Positions 44,613 to 53,587 of a DNA stretch of 64,000 nucleotides are shown piece by piece. Under the pieces are notes generated by a model. That model made no database searches and had not been told where the DNA came from. It saw nothing but the letters and a program-made list of their open reading frames with translations. This stretch comes from Pantoea allii (GTDB taxonomy: Bacteria; Pseudomonadota; Gammaproteobacteria; Enterobacterales; Enterobacteriaceae), in contig NZ_NTMH01000054.1 in NCBI RefSeq assembly GCF_002307475.1, positions 124,001 to 188,000 on the forward strand. The letters run 5' to 3'. Positions within the stretch are counted from its first letter, which is position 1, and each line of letters opens with the position of its first letter. The translations under genes and the position numbers were made by a program.

Positions 44613-45668
44613 ATGAAATCGCTGTTTGCGTTGCCTTTTTTTATGGTTGCAGCTGTTCAGGCTGAGCCGGTACAGAAGCTGTTTTCTGACTGGCAATTAA
44701 CCTGCAATAATGCAGCGCATTGCGTTGCGCGAAGCATACCTGGCGACAAAGGCCTGGTGATGACCCTTTCCCGCCACGCGGGAACGGATGACCAGCCTTT
44801 ACTGCGCATCGATTACGGCAGCGCCTACAGCGGAGCGCTTCCCGGCCCGGCAATAAAAGATAATCTGTTAGTCGATCAACGCCGACTCCGGCCCGATTTC
44901 AAGCACTGGACGGTCGAACCGCACCATCTTGCCACCAGTAATCCCATCGCTATTAATGAGTTCCTTGAACTGACCATGGATGCCAAAAGCCTGCAGCTGA
45001 CGTTCAATGCCGGACCGCAGATTTCGTTGCGTGGTATGAAGGCGGCGCTGTTATATATGGATGACGTGCAGGGACGGGTTAATGACATCAGTGCCTGGGT
45101 CAGGCGCGGAGAACGGAACAGCGTGCCGGCCGCCCCTGCGGTGCCACAGCTGCAGCCCGCCGTAGCTGCGCCTGCGCCACTGACGCGTGAAGAGACCAGT
45201 GGCCTTATCGATTACGGCACCTGGCGCGTGAATTCGGACAGCTGTTCGCTCGATCCGCTGCGCCGGGAAGTGAGCGTATCTCCCCTGACCGATAAAAAAG
45301 CGCTGCTGCTGGTGAGCTGTGAGATGGGCGCGTACAACGTTATCGATCTGGCCTTTGAAGTGACGCGTGCGCCGCCCTACGTGGCGCGCGGTCTGACCCT
45401 GACTCTGCCTTTTACGCCGCCGGGTGACACAGACCGCCAGCTTGAGCTGATTAATGCGGATTATGATGCGGCAACCGGGCAGCTCTATACCTTTGGCAAG
45501 GGACGTGGATTGGGCGACTGCGGCACGGCCACCCGTTGGCAGTTTGATGGCGAGCGCTTTGTTTTAGCCGAATACGCGCAGGAGTCGACCTGCGATGCCT
45601 GGCACAGCAGTGACGACTGGCCCACGCTCTGGGTGAGCCAGTCAGCCACGGTGGATAGCCGCGGTTAA
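44613..45668 (+). CDS. ypfG: DUF1176-family periplasmic protein YpfG
   Basis: Predicted secreted protein of unknown function, 351 residues. Signal peptide MKSLFALPFFMVAAVQA, then a DUF1176 domain beginning FSDWQLTCNNAAHC, with conserved cysteines and the C-terminal GLGDCGTATRWQFDG segment. A proline/alanine-rich linker near residues 170-190 separates two halves. It sits between nudK and tktB, the place of ypfG in E. coli. Start is uncertain: ATG 44601 and ATG 44613 are both possible and neither has a strong ribosome-binding site; 44613 best fits the signal peptide. The stop shares TTAA with convergent ampH. Confidence 0.82.
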   Translation: MKSLFALPFFMVAAVQAEPVQKLFSDWQLTCNNAAHCVARSIPGDKGLVMTLSRHAGTDDQPLLRIDYGSAYSGALPGPAIKDNLLVDQRRLRPDFKHWTVEPHHLATSNPIAINEFLELTMDAKSLQLTFNAGPQISLRGMKAALLYMDDVQGRVNDISAWVRRGERNSVPAAPAVPQLQPAVAAPAPLTREETSGLIDYGTWRVNSDSCSLDPLRREVSVSPLTDKKALLLVSCEMGAYNVIDLAFEVTRAPPYVARGLTLTLPFTPPGDTDRQLELINADYDAATGQLYTFGKGRGLGDCGTATRWQFDGERFVLAEYAQESTCDAWHSSDDWPTLWVSQSATVDSRG

Positions 45669-46828
45669 GGGATCGCCTGCACCATCATCGGTGAGCCGTT
45701 CTGATTGCCCACCAGCTCCGCGAGCAGGTTGTTGACGCCGTCGCTCATCGGGGTAAAACGCGTCAGTGGCGAACGGGTGACGACCACGAAAACCCCAACG
45801 TTTTGCTGCGGAATCATCGCGATATAGGTGATAAAACCACCGCCACCACCGGTTTTCTGGATAATGCCAGGACGACCGTTTGCCGGGCCCATATAAACCC
45901 ATCCCATACCCAGCGCGTCGGCTTTGCCCGGCACGTCCATGCCATCGACTTTATGTAGCTGGTCGCGACGGTAGATCAAGGTCTGCAGGCGGTCGATTTG
46001 CGGCGTACGATGATTCACCGATGAGTTCAGGAACTGCTGCATCCAGCGCCCCATATCATCAGGTGTCGAATAGACGCCGCCGCTGCCAATCGCTGCCAGT
46101 GTGTTGTTACAGGGGCTGGCCCCTTTTTCCGCGACCATCAGACGGGCGCACTGTTCAGGTGACGGCGTAAAGGTGGTGTCTTTCATGCCCAGCGGACGGG
46201 TAATCAACTGCTGTAGCAGTGCCGGGTAAGGTTTACCTGCTGCACGTGACAGCGCATCACCGAGCAGATCATAACCAAGGTTGGAATAGGCCGCGTTGGT
46301 GCCCGGTGCGGCTTTGAGGTTGGCCTTGTTTAACCAGCTCCAGCGTTCACTCTGCGTGGGCCACACGAACACCGGACGATGCGGTTTGCCGCCGGGCTGT
46401 TCACGCGGCAGGCCGCTGGTATGGGTCGACAGGTTAATCAAGCGAATGGGCTGACCGTCAAAACTGGGAACCCGTTTTCCGGGCGGTGCATATTTACTCA
46501 GGGGATCGTCAAGACGGATCTCACCGCGCTCGGCCATCTTTACCATCACTTCACTGGTCATCAGCTTGCTGAGTGAGGCGATGCGAATTAATGAATCTTT
46601 TTGCGGACGAATATTGCTGCCCGGCCGCGTATCACCAAAACTGGCGAAAACCCGCTGATTACCGTCTATGGCGACCAATGCCATACCGGTGGCACCGCTG
46701 GCATAGAAGATGTGCTCGGCATAGCGATCGACAATTTGCGATGCCAGCAACGGATCGGGCGCAACCTGCGCCATGCTTTTAAGGGGAAGCAAAGAAACCA
46801 TTAAGGCCAGTAAATAAGGAGTGCGCAT
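45665..46828 (-). CDS. ampH: Penicillin-binding protein/peptidase AmpH
   Basis: Periplasmic class C beta-lactamase-fold protein acting as DD-endo/carboxypeptidase on peptidoglycan; 387 residues (E. coli AmpH 385). Signal peptide to about residue 20. Active-site motifs: SLSK at 85-88, YSN in AAYSNLGYDLL, and KTG in IIQKTGGGGGF. Similarity to E. coli AmpH is high throughout (CNNTLAAIGSGGVYSTP; GMDVPGKADALG), so it is not an AmpC beta-lactamase. The start is ATG 46828; an in-frame TTG lies two codons upstream. In E. coli ampH is elsewhere, next to sbmA. Confidence 0.92.
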   Translation of the reverse strand: MRTPYLLALMVSLLPLKSMAQVAPDPLLASQIVDRYAEHIFYASGATGMALVAIDGNQRVFASFGDTRPGSNIRPQKDSLIRIASLSKLMTSEVMVKMAERGEIRLDDPLSKYAPPGKRVPSFDGQPIRLINLSTHTSGLPREQPGGKPHRPVFVWPTQSERWSWLNKANLKAAPGTNAAYSNLGYDLLGDALSRAAGKPYPALLQQLITRPLGMKDTTFTPSPEQCARLMVAEKGASPCNNTLAAIGSGGVYSTPDDMGRWMQQFLNSSVNHRTPQIDRLQTLIYRRDQLHKVDGMDVPGKADALGMGWVYMGPANGRPGIIQKTGGGGGFITYIAMIPQQNVGVFVVVTRSPLTRFTPMSDGVNNLLAELVGNQNGSPMMVQAIP

Positions 46829-47053
46829 TTTCAACGGGGACGGCTTCGCTATAGAAATCGGGAGAAAGCCTATAGTAATGCGTTTGCGAATGACGGGAAG
46901 AGGGAAGGGCAGTTTTTTTTGTTTCGGATTACAGCACGCTGCCGGGCTGATAGCGCATCCTGGCCCAATGTGGCGGTCACCTGTCGGACAGGTTTCCCTT
47001 GTGCCGTGATGCCTGGGCCGCTTAGCGCCGACAGCGTCAATCCCGGGATAACA

Positions 47054-47740
47054 TCATGCGCGTTTATACATTCGTCTGGGATGCCCTACCTTGCCATACA
47101 GCATTTCCACCGTCAGAAACCCTGTTTCAACGCAGTGCTCCAGATAGCGGCGGGCGGTCGTCTTACTCACTCCGGTCTCGGCCATCACATCATCCACCGA
47201 AAAAAGGCGCGTCGTGGCCGCCGCAAAAAGCGTTTGTACCCGTGCTAAGGTATTTTCTTCAATGCCTTTGCTGCCGTTGTCGTGCGGATAGTTTTTTGCC
47301 TGTAACTGATACAGCACGTCCACATTCTTCTGATCGACGATTTTCCATGTGCGTTGCTGTTCCGCAAAGGCGATAAAATTGGCAAGCGAACGGTTAAGCC
47401 GCTTCCATGAGACTGGTTTAAGGACGTAATCAAAGGCCCCATTACGAATGGCCTGGCTACAGGTATCCATATCGCTGGCGGCCGTAATAAAAATAATGGA
47501 ACAGTTAGCGTTTGCCAGGAGAGGATCGCCAATCAGCGTGATGCCTTTGCCATCCGGCAGATAATTGTCCAGCAGCACAAGCTGCGGCAATCTTGTTTCA
47601 AGCTGCTGCTTCGCCTCAGACAGTGAGTGCGCTATTCCGACCAGCCGCAGCTGAGGATGGTTGTTAATCAGTTCTGCATGAAGTTGAGCCAGTTCGTGCT
47701 CATCCTCAACGATCAGGACATCAATAGGATCATGTTGCAT
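47054..47740 (-). CDS. CitB/DcuR-family response regulator
   Basis: Two-component response regulator, 228 residues. Receiver domain with E12-D13 and phospho-acceptor Asp58 in LVLLDNYLPDGKG; switch lysine in YVLKPVSWKR. The C-terminal part is a winged-helix-type HTH as in CitB/DpiA/DcuR (VDDVMAETGVSKTTARRYLEHCVETGFL in part). Its start overlaps the kinase gene by 11 bases. Likely target: the divergent 2-hydroxycarboxylate transporter. It may be a malate or citrate regulator; CitB is the nearest named type. Confidence 0.88.
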   Translation of the reverse strand: MQHDPIDVLIVEDEHELAQLHAELINNHPQLRLVGIAHSLSEAKQQLETRLPQLVLLDNYLPDGKGITLIGDPLLANANCSIIFITAASDMDTCSQAIRNGAFDYVLKPVSWKRLNRSLANFIAFAEQQRTWKIVDQKNVDVLYQLQAKNYPHDNGSKGIEENTLARVQTLFAAATTRLFSVDDVMAETGVSKTTARRYLEHCVETGFLTVEMLYGKVGHPRRMYKRA

Positions 47741-49367
47741 TGCTGACCTTCTCCGTTTCCGTGGTGGGATACTGATTTATTTCCACACAGGGAATAAACA
47801 GCGAGAAAATAGCACCGCGCGGCAGGTTATCGCTCACCTCAATCGTTCCGCCGGTGCGGGCAATATAGCTTTCGATTAAATACAGCCCGATGCCGTGATC
47901 GCCTCGGGTTTTGGTCGTCACCCCGCGTTCGAACATATGCTCACGGATTTCAGGGCGGATGCCCACACCGCGATCGGCGACTTCAATGATCAGTTCACGT
48001 GCGTTGAGCTTAATCAGCACTTCGACAGGATCGTGTGGCAGTGGCGCGCGTTGGGTGGCTTCAATGGCATTGTCCAGAAGATTGCCAATTACCGAGATCA
48101 GTTCAGCATCCGTGAGCGGAAGAAAGGGGCGATCCATCAGACATGCGGGATCAAAGTGGATATCTACGCCTTTCTCGCGGGCACGTACCGCTTTGCCCAG
48201 CAGCAAACCGCAGAGCAGGGGCGACTGGAAGCGGGTGGAGACAAAGTCCAGCAGCTCCTGTTCGTGCTCTGACTGTGCCTCAATATAATCGATTGCCTCT
48301 TCAAAGCGGCCCATGTGCAACAGGCCAGAAAGGGTATTCATGCGGTTAAGCTGTTCATGACGCATAATGCGCAGATTATCGACGTAACGTTTTACCTGGC
48401 TGAGTTGGGCGCTGAGTGAGTCGATATCATTGAGGTCGCGAAAGGATATCACCCATCCCATCAGGGACGATTCCAGTATAATACGGACCCGGCTGGCGAT
48501 AACGGTCAGCGAATTGAAGCGGCTAATCTCATCATGGGTATCTTTTTCCAGCATGACCGGCTGCGACAAAAATGGAACGGGTGAGATCACCTGGCTGACA
48601 GATTGCCCGCGCAGTTGTTCGGCGGACTGCGCCAGTCCAAGCAGTTTTCGCGCCGCCTGGTTGATCACTTCGATTCGCAGATGTTCATCGATGACGATAA
48701 CCCCTTCATAGATGGACTCCATCATCGCTTTTTGCTGACGCACCATCAGGCCAATCTCACGCGGTTCCAGCGAGCAAATCTGCTTTTTAATATTGCAGGT
48801 AAAAAACCAGGAGAAGACGAACAGGGCAATAAGCAGCAGGGCAGCCACGATCAGAATATTGACCATATTGCTGAAGGTAATCGCCTCAAGATAGCGGGTG
48901 AGATAACCCACGGAGACAATGCCAATGACCTGGCCTTGAGCGTTAACAATCGGTGCTTTGCTTCGCAGCGAAATCCCCAGACCGCCAGTCCGGATGGTGG
49001 TGATACTTTGGCCCGAGAGAACCGCAGCGTTGTCCCCGCCGACTAACGGCTTGCCGACTTTATCTTCACTCACGGAATGAAAAAGATGCAGGCCCTGGTG
49101 GTCACCAATAACGATAAAACTGGCATCGCTCTTGCTGGCAATCGTCTGCATCAATGACTGGATGGCCTGAATGTTGTGGTCCGCTATCTCTTTTTTAAGG
49201 TCAGGTATCTGCGCAATCTCCTCGGCCTGAACTTTGGCACGCATGCTCATTGCCTGGTAGATCTGTTGGTTGATGCTGACGTAATAATAACTACCCAGTA
49301 GCACGAACAGGGCAGACGTAAAAACAACGAGCGAAAGAAACAGCTTCGTTTGAAATGACAATTTCAT
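47730..49367 (-). CDS. CitA/DcuS-family sensor histidine kinase
   Basis: Membrane sensor kinase, 545 residues. Helix 1 (about 9-30), a periplasmic single-CACHE sensor (about 35-165), helix 2 (170-192), a cytoplasmic PAS domain (about 210-310), then the histidine in RHEQLNRMNTLSGLL (His337) and an ATPase domain with NLLDNAIEA and GIGLYLIESYI. Sensor residues corresponding to CitA His69, Arg107 and Lys109 are present (His97, Arg135, Lys137), but the position of citrate-binding Arg66 is His94 (GLHLFH instead of GQRLYH). It senses a di- or tricarboxylate; specificity is uncertain. It is followed by the response-regulator gene. Confidence 0.88.
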   Translation of the reverse strand: MKLSFQTKLFLSLVVFTSALFVLLGSYYYVSINQQIYQAMSMRAKVQAEEIAQIPDLKKEIADHNIQAIQSLMQTIASKSDASFIVIGDHQGLHLFHSVSEDKVGKPLVGGDNAAVLSGQSITTIRTGGLGISLRSKAPIVNAQGQVIGIVSVGYLTRYLEAITFSNMVNILIVAALLLIALFVFSWFFTCNIKKQICSLEPREIGLMVRQQKAMMESIYEGVIVIDEHLRIEVINQAARKLLGLAQSAEQLRGQSVSQVISPVPFLSQPVMLEKDTHDEISRFNSLTVIASRVRIILESSLMGWVISFRDLNDIDSLSAQLSQVKRYVDNLRIMRHEQLNRMNTLSGLLHMGRFEEAIDYIEAQSEHEQELLDFVSTRFQSPLLCGLLLGKAVRAREKGVDIHFDPACLMDRPFLPLTDAELISVIGNLLDNAIEATQRAPLPHDPVEVLIKLNARELIIEVADRGVGIRPEIREHMFERGVTTKTRGDHGIGLYLIESYIARTGGTIEVSDNLPRGAIFSLFIPCVEINQYPTTETEKVSNAT

Positions 49368-49680
49368 GACGATTACACGTGCTTTGAATTAATAACATTA
49401 CTGTATCATCTTTTTAACAATATGGGCCAACCCAGTATAACCCCATGATAAGCAGCATAAAAAAAACGCTGACTGTTTTTTTGACCGCGTTGCCGCCCCT
49501 TAACGTGGAAAAGCAGACGGAACCGCAATAAAAACCATAAAAACCACGGCGCGAATCAGGACGACGATCACTCAATTTAAAAAAGACCATTAAAACTTTA
49601 TGCCAGACACCTTCCCCTTCACGTAATTCATCCTCTTTTAACGGCATCCTGAAAAAAATAATGATGCAAAGAGGATAATG
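49368..49680. other. 313-base divergent promoter region, sensor kinase/transporter
   Basis: No gene. It lies between the kinase start (leftward) and the transporter start (rightward) and is AT-rich on both flanks (TTGAATTAATAACATTACTG near 49384; TCAATTTAAAAAAG near 49573). CitB-type regulators bind AT-rich sites, so this is the expected control region, but I cannot define an operator. Confidence 0.55.
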
Positions 49681-51042
49681 ATGAGCACACCTGATGATTC
49701 TTTCTTGTCTGAGAAACTGTCCAGTACATCGCGCCGTAAGACCCTGAAAGATCAGTGGTGGCATATTATGGATAACTGGAAAGTCGGGATTATTCCTCTG
49801 CCGCTCTTCGTACTGGCGGGCTTGCTTATCGCGGTAGACTGCCTGAGTGGGACGCTGAAAAGCGATATCGTGGTCATGGTCGCCACGCTGGCTTTTTTTG
49901 GTTTTGCCTGTGGGGAGTTTGGTAAACGTCTGCCCGTGGTCGGCAGGCTGGGGGCCGCCGCGATTTGTGCCACCTTTATCCCTTCTGCGTTGGTTTACTA
50001 CGGTTTGCTTCCCGACATCGTGGTGACGTCCACGACGCAATTCTATAAATCGACCAATATTCTTTATCTCTACATCTGCTGCATTATCGTCGGCAGCATT
50101 ATGAGCATGAACCGCACGGTGCTTATCCAGGGCTTTCTGCGCATCTTTTTCCCCATGTTGTGCGGAGAAGTGGTGGGCATGATTGTTGGCATGGGCGTCG
50201 GGCTGGCGCTGGGGTTGGAACCTTTCCAGATCTTCTTTTTTATTATTCTGCCGATTATGGCGGGTGGTGTCGGTGAAGGCGCGATTCCGCTCTCCATTGG
50301 CTATGCGGCCTTACTGCATATGGATCAGGGCGTCGCGCTGGGCCGTATTCTGCCCATGGTCATGTTGGGTGGCGTAACCGCCATTATTATCTCGGGCTGC
50401 CTGAACCAACTGGGGAAACGTTATCCGCACTTGACGGGAGAAGGCCAGTTGATGCCGAACATCGCCAATGTTGAACCTGAGCCGCTGCAATCCGTTTTTT
50501 CGGGGAAAGTTGACGTCACCGCGATTGCTTCCGGAGCGCTGCTTGCGGTGTTGCTGTATATGGTGGGCATGTTGGGTCAGAAATTTACCGGTCTGCCTGC
50601 GCCGGTTGGGATGCTGTTTCTGGCTGTGCTGGTGAAGCTGATCAATGGCGTTTCTCCCCGTATTCTGGTGGGTTCTCAGGTCGTTTACCGGTTCTTTCGC
50701 ACTGCTGTCACCTATCCGGTGCTGTTCGCCGTCGGTGTCGCCATTACGCCCTGGCATATTCTGGTCACCGCGTTTACGCTCACCAACCTGCTGGTGATTA
50801 TCAGCACGGTCAGCGCGCTGGTCGCCACGGGCTTTTTCGTCGGGAAAAAGATTGGTATGCATCCGATTGATGTCGCGATTGTCTCCTGCTGCCAGAGTGG
50901 TCAGGGCGGCACCGGCGATGTGGCCATTCTGACGGCCGGTAATCGCATGGGCCTGATGCCGTTTGCCCAGATTGCCACGCGCATCGGCGGGGCCATTAAC
51001 GTTTCGCTTTCGTTGTTATTACTGAGCCATTTTTTGAAATAA
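49681..51042 (+). CDS. 2-hydroxycarboxylate transporter (CitS/MaeN type)
   Basis: Inner-membrane secondary transporter of the 2HCT family, 453 residues with about 11 helices. Two conserved GG motifs of the family's reentrant loops are visible: GGVGEGAIPLS and GGTGDVAILTAGNRM, the latter followed by MPFAQIATRIGGA, which holds the substrate-binding arginine. Members exchange or symport citrate, malate or lactate with Na+ or H+. ATG 49681 has AAAGAGG six bases before; ATG 49678 is also possible. It is divergent from a CitA/CitB-type system, and malic enzyme maeB is nearby at 54898, so malate or citrate is the likely substrate. Confidence 0.88.
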   Translation: MSTPDDSFLSEKLSSTSRRKTLKDQWWHIMDNWKVGIIPLPLFVLAGLLIAVDCLSGTLKSDIVVMVATLAFFGFACGEFGKRLPVVGRLGAAAICATFIPSALVYYGLLPDIVVTSTTQFYKSTNILYLYICCIIVGSIMSMNRTVLIQGFLRIFFPMLCGEVVGMIVGMGVGLALGLEPFQIFFFIILPIMAGGVGEGAIPLSIGYAALLHMDQGVALGRILPMVMLGGVTAIIISGCLNQLGKRYPHLTGEGQLMPNIANVEPEPLQSVFSGKVDVTAIASGALLAVLLYMVGMLGQKFTGLPAPVGMLFLAVLVKLINGVSPRILVGSQVVYRFFRTAVTYPVLFAVGVAITPWHILVTAFTLTNLLVIISTVSALVATGFFVGKKIGMHPIDVAIVSCCQSGQGGTGDVAILTAGNRMGLMPFAQIATRIGGAINVSLSLLLLSHFLK

Positions 51043-51060
51043 ACCTGTTCCATGAATAAC

Positions 51061-51097
51061 GCCAGGTCAGGCTGCGTAAACGGCAGTCTGACCTGGC
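51061..51097 (+). terminator. Long hairpin after the 2HCT transporter
   Basis: GCCAGGTCAGGCTGC (51061-51075) pairs with GCAGTCTGACCTGGC (51083-51097) over a seven-base loop, with one G-T wobble. It starts 18 bases after the stop. No T-run, so termination may need Rho or the hairpin may stabilise the 3' end. Confidence 0.6.
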
Positions 51098-51439
51098 GTC
51101 CTGATAAAAGCGTTGGCCTGGCTGATATTCACAGAGGGAAACAGGATTCAATCATGGTAAACCCGCTTCATCGCTCGGCAATAGCGAGTGGCACAACCCG
51201 CGCCACTTAACGTCATCGCATCCCATACGCGCGTTTTCCTCTTCTGTTCCGCTGGGGTTCCCACTGAAGGGAGCGTAAAGCAGGGCGGCAACGGCATCAT
51301 GCACATCGGCTGTCGAGCAGGAAAATACGTGAGATAACGCGCGGGATACCATGCTCACTGGGTATCTGCGCCTGTTCAGGATGGATAACGAAGACCAGGC
51401 GGGAGGCGATCTGCGACAGGAAGCGGATTTCAGAAAGCC

Positions 51440-51464
51440 GCGCGCCAGCACAGGGCTGGCGCGC
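51440..51464 (-). terminator. Hairpin downstream of tktB
   Basis: GCGCGCCAGC (51440-51449) and GCTGGCGCGC (51455-51464) form a perfect 10-bp GC-rich stem with a five-base loop, 60 bases after the tktB stop on the minus strand. A few T follow on that strand. Probable transcript end. Confidence 0.55.
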
Positions 51465-51524
51465 AGTGGTACGCTGAACGAGCGACCTTGCCGGATAGCG
51501 GCAGGACGCTCAGGCGGGTAGGGA

Positions 51525-53525
51525 TTACGCCGGTTTCAGCAGGGCTTCAGCATGGCTGACGATGTTTTCCACCGTAAAGCCAAATTCAGCAAAGAGTTTT
51601 TCCGCCGGAGCCGACTCACCGAAGGTGGTCATGCCCACGATGGCACCGTCCAGTCCGACATACTTATACCAGTAGTCTGCGATGCCCGCTTCTACCGCGA
51701 CGCGCGCTTTCACGGTGGAAGGCAGTACCGACTCACGGTAAGCCGCATCCTGCGCGTCAAACAGGTCGGTGGATGGCAGTGAAACCACCCGGACCTTATG
51801 ACCGCCGGTCGTCAGCTTCGCCGCCGCACCCAGGGTAATTTCCATTTCGGACCCGGTGGCAATCAGGATGATGTCTGGCGTGCCATCGCAATCCTTCAGC
51901 ACATAACCCCCGCGCTTGATGTTAGCCACCTGCTCTGGAGTACGCTCAGGCTGTGCCAGGTTCTGACGCGACAGGATCAGCGCAGTCGGGCCATGATGAC
52001 GTTCAATCGCCGCCTGCCAGGCCACGGCTGTTTCTACCTGGTCACAGGGACGCCATACGCTCATGTTTGGCGTCACGCGCAGGCTGGCAATTTGCTCAAC
52101 CGGCTGGTGGGTCGGACCGTCTTCGCCCAGACCAATGGAATCGTGGGTATACACCATAATCTGGCGAGCCTTCATGAGTGCCGCCATACGGACCGCGTTA
52201 CGGGCGTACTCAACGAACATCAGGAAGGTTGCGGTATAAGGCACAAAGCCGCCGTGATGGGCAATCCCGTTACCGATCGCCGTCATGCCGAATTCGCGGA
52301 CACCATAATGGATATAGTTCCCGGCCGGATCGTCTTTAATGGATTTTGAGCCTGACCAGATGGTGAGGTTACTCGGCGCAAGGTCGGCGGAACCGCCCAG
52401 AAACTCGGGCAGCAGTTTGCCATAAGCCTCCAGTGCGTTCTGCGAGGCTTTACGGCTGGCAATCTTTTGCGGATTCGCCTGCAGCTCGGCAACAAACTTC
52501 GCGGTTTCCGCTTCCCAGTTTGCCGGCATTCCACCGTTCATGCGGCGCTCGTATTCTGCGGCCAGCTCTGGATAAGCCTGCTTATAGGCAGCCAGTTTGT
52601 TGTTCCAGGCTTTTTCGCGCTCAGCGCCTGCCTGTTTGGCATCCCACTGCTGGTAAATCTCTTTGGGGATCTCAAACGCCGGATAGTTCCAGCCCAGTTG
52701 CTTACGGGTCAGCGCCACTTCTTCTTCGCCTAACGCAGCGCCGTGGGCTTCTTCTTTACCGGCTTTATTCGGTGAGCCGAAGCCAATGACCGTACGGCAG
52801 ATGATCAGTGACGGTTTATCGGTGACGCTCTGCGCTTCCTGGATGGCCGCTTTCACGGCATCGGCGTCATGGCCGTCAATCTCACCCACCACATGCCAGT
52901 TATAGGCTTCGAAGCGTTTGTGCGTATCGTCAGTAAACCAGCCTTCGGTTTCGCCATCGATAGAAATACCGTTGTGATCGTAGAAGCCAATCAGTTTACC
53001 CAGACCTAACGTACCGGCCAGCGAGCAGACTTCATGGGAAATACCTTCCATCAGGCAGCCGTCGCCCATGAACACATAGGTAAAGTGGTCGACGATATCG
53101 TGATTAGGACGGTTAAACTGGGCCGCCAGCGTACGTTCAGCAATCGCCAGACCAACGGCATTCGCCAGGCCCTGGCCCAGTGGGCCGGTGGTGGTTTCAA
53201 CGCCCGGCGTGTAGCCAATTTCCGGGTGCCCCGGCGTTTTGGAATGCAGCTGGCGGAAGTTTTTCAGTTCTTCGATAGGCAGATCGTAACCGCTCAGGTG
53301 CAACAGGCTGTAAAGCAGCATGGAGCCGTGGCCGTTCGAAAGGATAAAGCGGTCGCGATCCAGCCAGGCGGGATTAGTTGGATTGTGCTGGAGGAAATCA
53401 CGCCATAATACTTCGGCGATATCTGCCATCCCCATTGGCGCACCAGGGTGACCAGATTTTGCTTTTTGTACCGCATCCATACTTAATGCGCGAATGGCAT
53501 TAGCCAACTCTCTGCGTGAGGACAT
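51525..53525 (-). CDS. tktB: Transketolase
   Basis: Thiamine-diphosphate enzyme of the non-oxidative pentose phosphate pathway, 666 residues (E. coli TktB 667). The thiamine-binding motif is GDGCLMEGISHEVCSLAGTLGLGKLI in part, with DHNGISIDG closing it. Catalytic histidines lie in SGHPGAPMG and SKTPGHPE; the pyrimidine domain has VREFGMTAIGNG. It pairs with talA upstream on the same strand, as in the E. coli talA-tktB operon, which supports tktB over tktA. A strong hairpin lies between the two genes. It feeds intermediates from sugar kinases upstream in the window. Confidence 0.94.
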   Translation of the reverse strand: MSSRRELANAIRALSMDAVQKAKSGHPGAPMGMADIAEVLWRDFLQHNPTNPAWLDRDRFILSNGHGSMLLYSLLHLSGYDLPIEELKNFRQLHSKTPGHPEIGYTPGVETTTGPLGQGLANAVGLAIAERTLAAQFNRPNHDIVDHFTYVFMGDGCLMEGISHEVCSLAGTLGLGKLIGFYDHNGISIDGETEGWFTDDTHKRFEAYNWHVVGEIDGHDADAVKAAIQEAQSVTDKPSLIICRTVIGFGSPNKAGKEEAHGAALGEEEVALTRKQLGWNYPAFEIPKEIYQQWDAKQAGAEREKAWNNKLAAYKQAYPELAAEYERRMNGGMPANWEAETAKFVAELQANPQKIASRKASQNALEAYGKLLPEFLGGSADLAPSNLTIWSGSKSIKDDPAGNYIHYGVREFGMTAIGNGIAHHGGFVPYTATFLMFVEYARNAVRMAALMKARQIMVYTHDSIGLGEDGPTHQPVEQIASLRVTPNMSVWRPCDQVETAVAWQAAIERHHGPTALILSRQNLAQPERTPEQVANIKRGGYVLKDCDGTPDIILIATGSEMEITLGAAAKLTTGGHKVRVVSLPSTDLFDAQDAAYRESVLPSTVKARVAVEAGIADYWYKYVGLDGAIVGMTTFGESAPAEKLFAEFGFTVENIVSHAEALLKPA

Positions 53526-53550
53526 AAAGGGTCTCCCTTGTTAAGCATCA

Positions 53551-53570
53551 GGGCGGGAGTGCTCCCGCCC
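53551..53570 (-). other. Hairpin between talA and tktB
   Basis: GGGCGGGA (53551-53558) and TCCCGCCC (53563-53570) form an 8-bp GC stem with loop GTGC in the 62-base gap of the operon. No T-run follows on the minus strand. It could attenuate transcription or protect the upstream talA message, changing the talA:tktB ratio. Confidence 0.6.
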
Positions 53571-53587
53571 GGTAAAAGAGGGGAAAA

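Larger units (their letters stand above)
51043..51524. other. 482-base gap between transporter and tktB with two hairpins
   Basis: No gene supported. A 99-codon reverse-strand frame (51152-51451) is of low complexity and unlike any protein I recognise. A long hairpin follows the transporter: arms 51061-51075 and 51083-51097, 15 bp with one G-T pair. A second perfect 10-bp hairpin lies at 51440-51464 near the end of tktB. The intervening 340 bases have a protein-like composition in places and could be decayed sequence. Confidence 0.55.

Noticed and set aside
45665..46828. ampH as an AmpC beta-lactamase
   Set aside because: Sequence blocks and length match AmpH, a peptidoglycan peptidase, not AmpC; no ampR lies beside it.
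51152..51451. 99-codon minus-strand frame as a gene
   Set aside because: No start signal, no family resemblance and low-quality composition; described only as part of the gap.
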